Of a stretch of DNA of 6,545 bases, positions 6,427-6,545 are shown one piece after another; the stretch's first letter is position 1; every line of letters begins with the position of its first letter. The DNA comes from Robiginitomaculum sp. Lineage in GTDB: Bacteria; Pseudomonadota; Alphaproteobacteria; Caulobacterales; Maricaulaceae. The position numbers and the translations under genes were made by a program. The DNA is taken from the NCBI GenBank assembly GCA_002733385.1, contig NVVO01000006.1, forward strand, positions 13,310 through 19,854, in the 5' to 3' direction. The notes below the pieces were generated by a model. It was not told the origin of the DNA. It saw only the letters and a list, made by a program, of their open reading frames with translations, and did no database searches.

Positions 6427-6463
6427 GACGACGTAAAAAAACTGAACGGAAAAACATTTTCAT
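6427..6463 (-). other. Probable true 5' end of paralog B, out of frame by one base
   Basis: On the minus strand ATG at 6463-6461 is followed by Lys, Met, Phe, Phe, Arg, Ser, Val and then a 7-T run (6441-6435). If that run had six T, reading would pass through Tyr-Val-Val straight into GTG at 6426 and the hydrophobic stretch after it, completing a signal peptide with a basic start, a hydrophobic core and an AGA cleavage site. A loss in the 5-T run at 6454-6450 would also restore the frame. As written, the ATG frame ends after 23 residues. Either this is a sequencing error, a mutation, or a slippage site. Confidence 0.6.
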
Positions 6464-6473
6464 TATGAACGGG

Positions 6474-6478
6474 TTCCT
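6474..6478 (-). promoter_or_regulatory. Ribosome binding site for the upstream ATG of paralog B
   Basis: On the minus strand AGGAA lies 10 bases before the ATG at 6463. It supports translation beginning there and not at GTG 6426. Confidence 0.5.
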
Positions 6479-6499
6479 ATCTCATCTAAATTTGGCAAA

Positions 6500-6530
6500 A
6501 TTAAATCTGCGCTCAGCAAATAGGAAAACG
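6500..6530 (-). promoter_or_regulatory. Candidate promoter of paralog B with the shared 16-base element
   Basis: On the minus strand CGTTTTCCTATTTGCT (6530 to 6515) matches the element before paralog A at 14 of 16 positions. TTTTCC (6523-6528) and TTTAAT (6500-6505, 5 of 6 matches to the -10 consensus) are 17 bases apart, giving a leader of about 30 bases to the ATG at 6463. The conservation between paralogs supports a regulatory role, although it could simply be left over from the duplication. Confidence 0.4.
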
Positions 6531-6545
6531 GCTGGCAGGGCAAGT

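Noticed and set aside
6463..6543. Possible tail of an upstream minus-strand gene, ending in TAA overlapping the ATG at 6463
   Set aside because: The frame is open for 26 codons to the window edge and the TAATG overlap looks operon-like. A second frame is also open to the edge, however, and a promoter-like element lies in the same bases. Too short to support.

Overview
The window carries five protein-coding genes and no RNA genes, mobile elements or CRISPR arrays. Base composition is moderate (about half G+C in genes, A+T-rich between them). The histidinol-phosphatase-type inositol-phosphatase-family enzyme and the lipoprotein-rich content suggest an alphaproteobacterium, perhaps a marine one of the Caulobacterales/Maricaulales kind. 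That placement is an inference from protein style, not from a marker gene.

Left part, plus strand: a HisN-like phosphatase (2-808) is followed by a 214-base A+T-rich gap with nested inverted repeats and a possible promoter. Then comes a lipoprotein (1023-2501) that joins an Ig-like domain to a di-heme cytochrome c peroxidase/MauG domain. No stretch over 300 bases lacks a gene.

Right part, minus strand, in order of transcription from the right edge: paralog B (4762-6426), paralog A (3018-4613), then a small LRAT/NlpC-P60-like protein (2534-2932). The last is convergent with the peroxidase gene. A and B are clearly related along their whole length and belong to a family I do not recognise. A is a lipoprotein. 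B appears to have an ordinary signal peptide, but its start is split by a one-base frameshift, most simply in a 7-base homopolymer at 6435-6441.

The two paralogs share a nearly identical 16-base element upstream of their starts (14/16), followed at similar distance by ATTTAA. This suggests a common promoter or operator. Between B and A lies a dense set of inverted repeats. The paralog pair is the most interesting content: an undescribed-looking duplicated envelope protein system, with function unknown. The LRAT-like gene has its own candidate promoter, so a functional link to the pair is not shown. The phosphatase and peroxidase have no evident functional link to each other or to the minus-strand genes.
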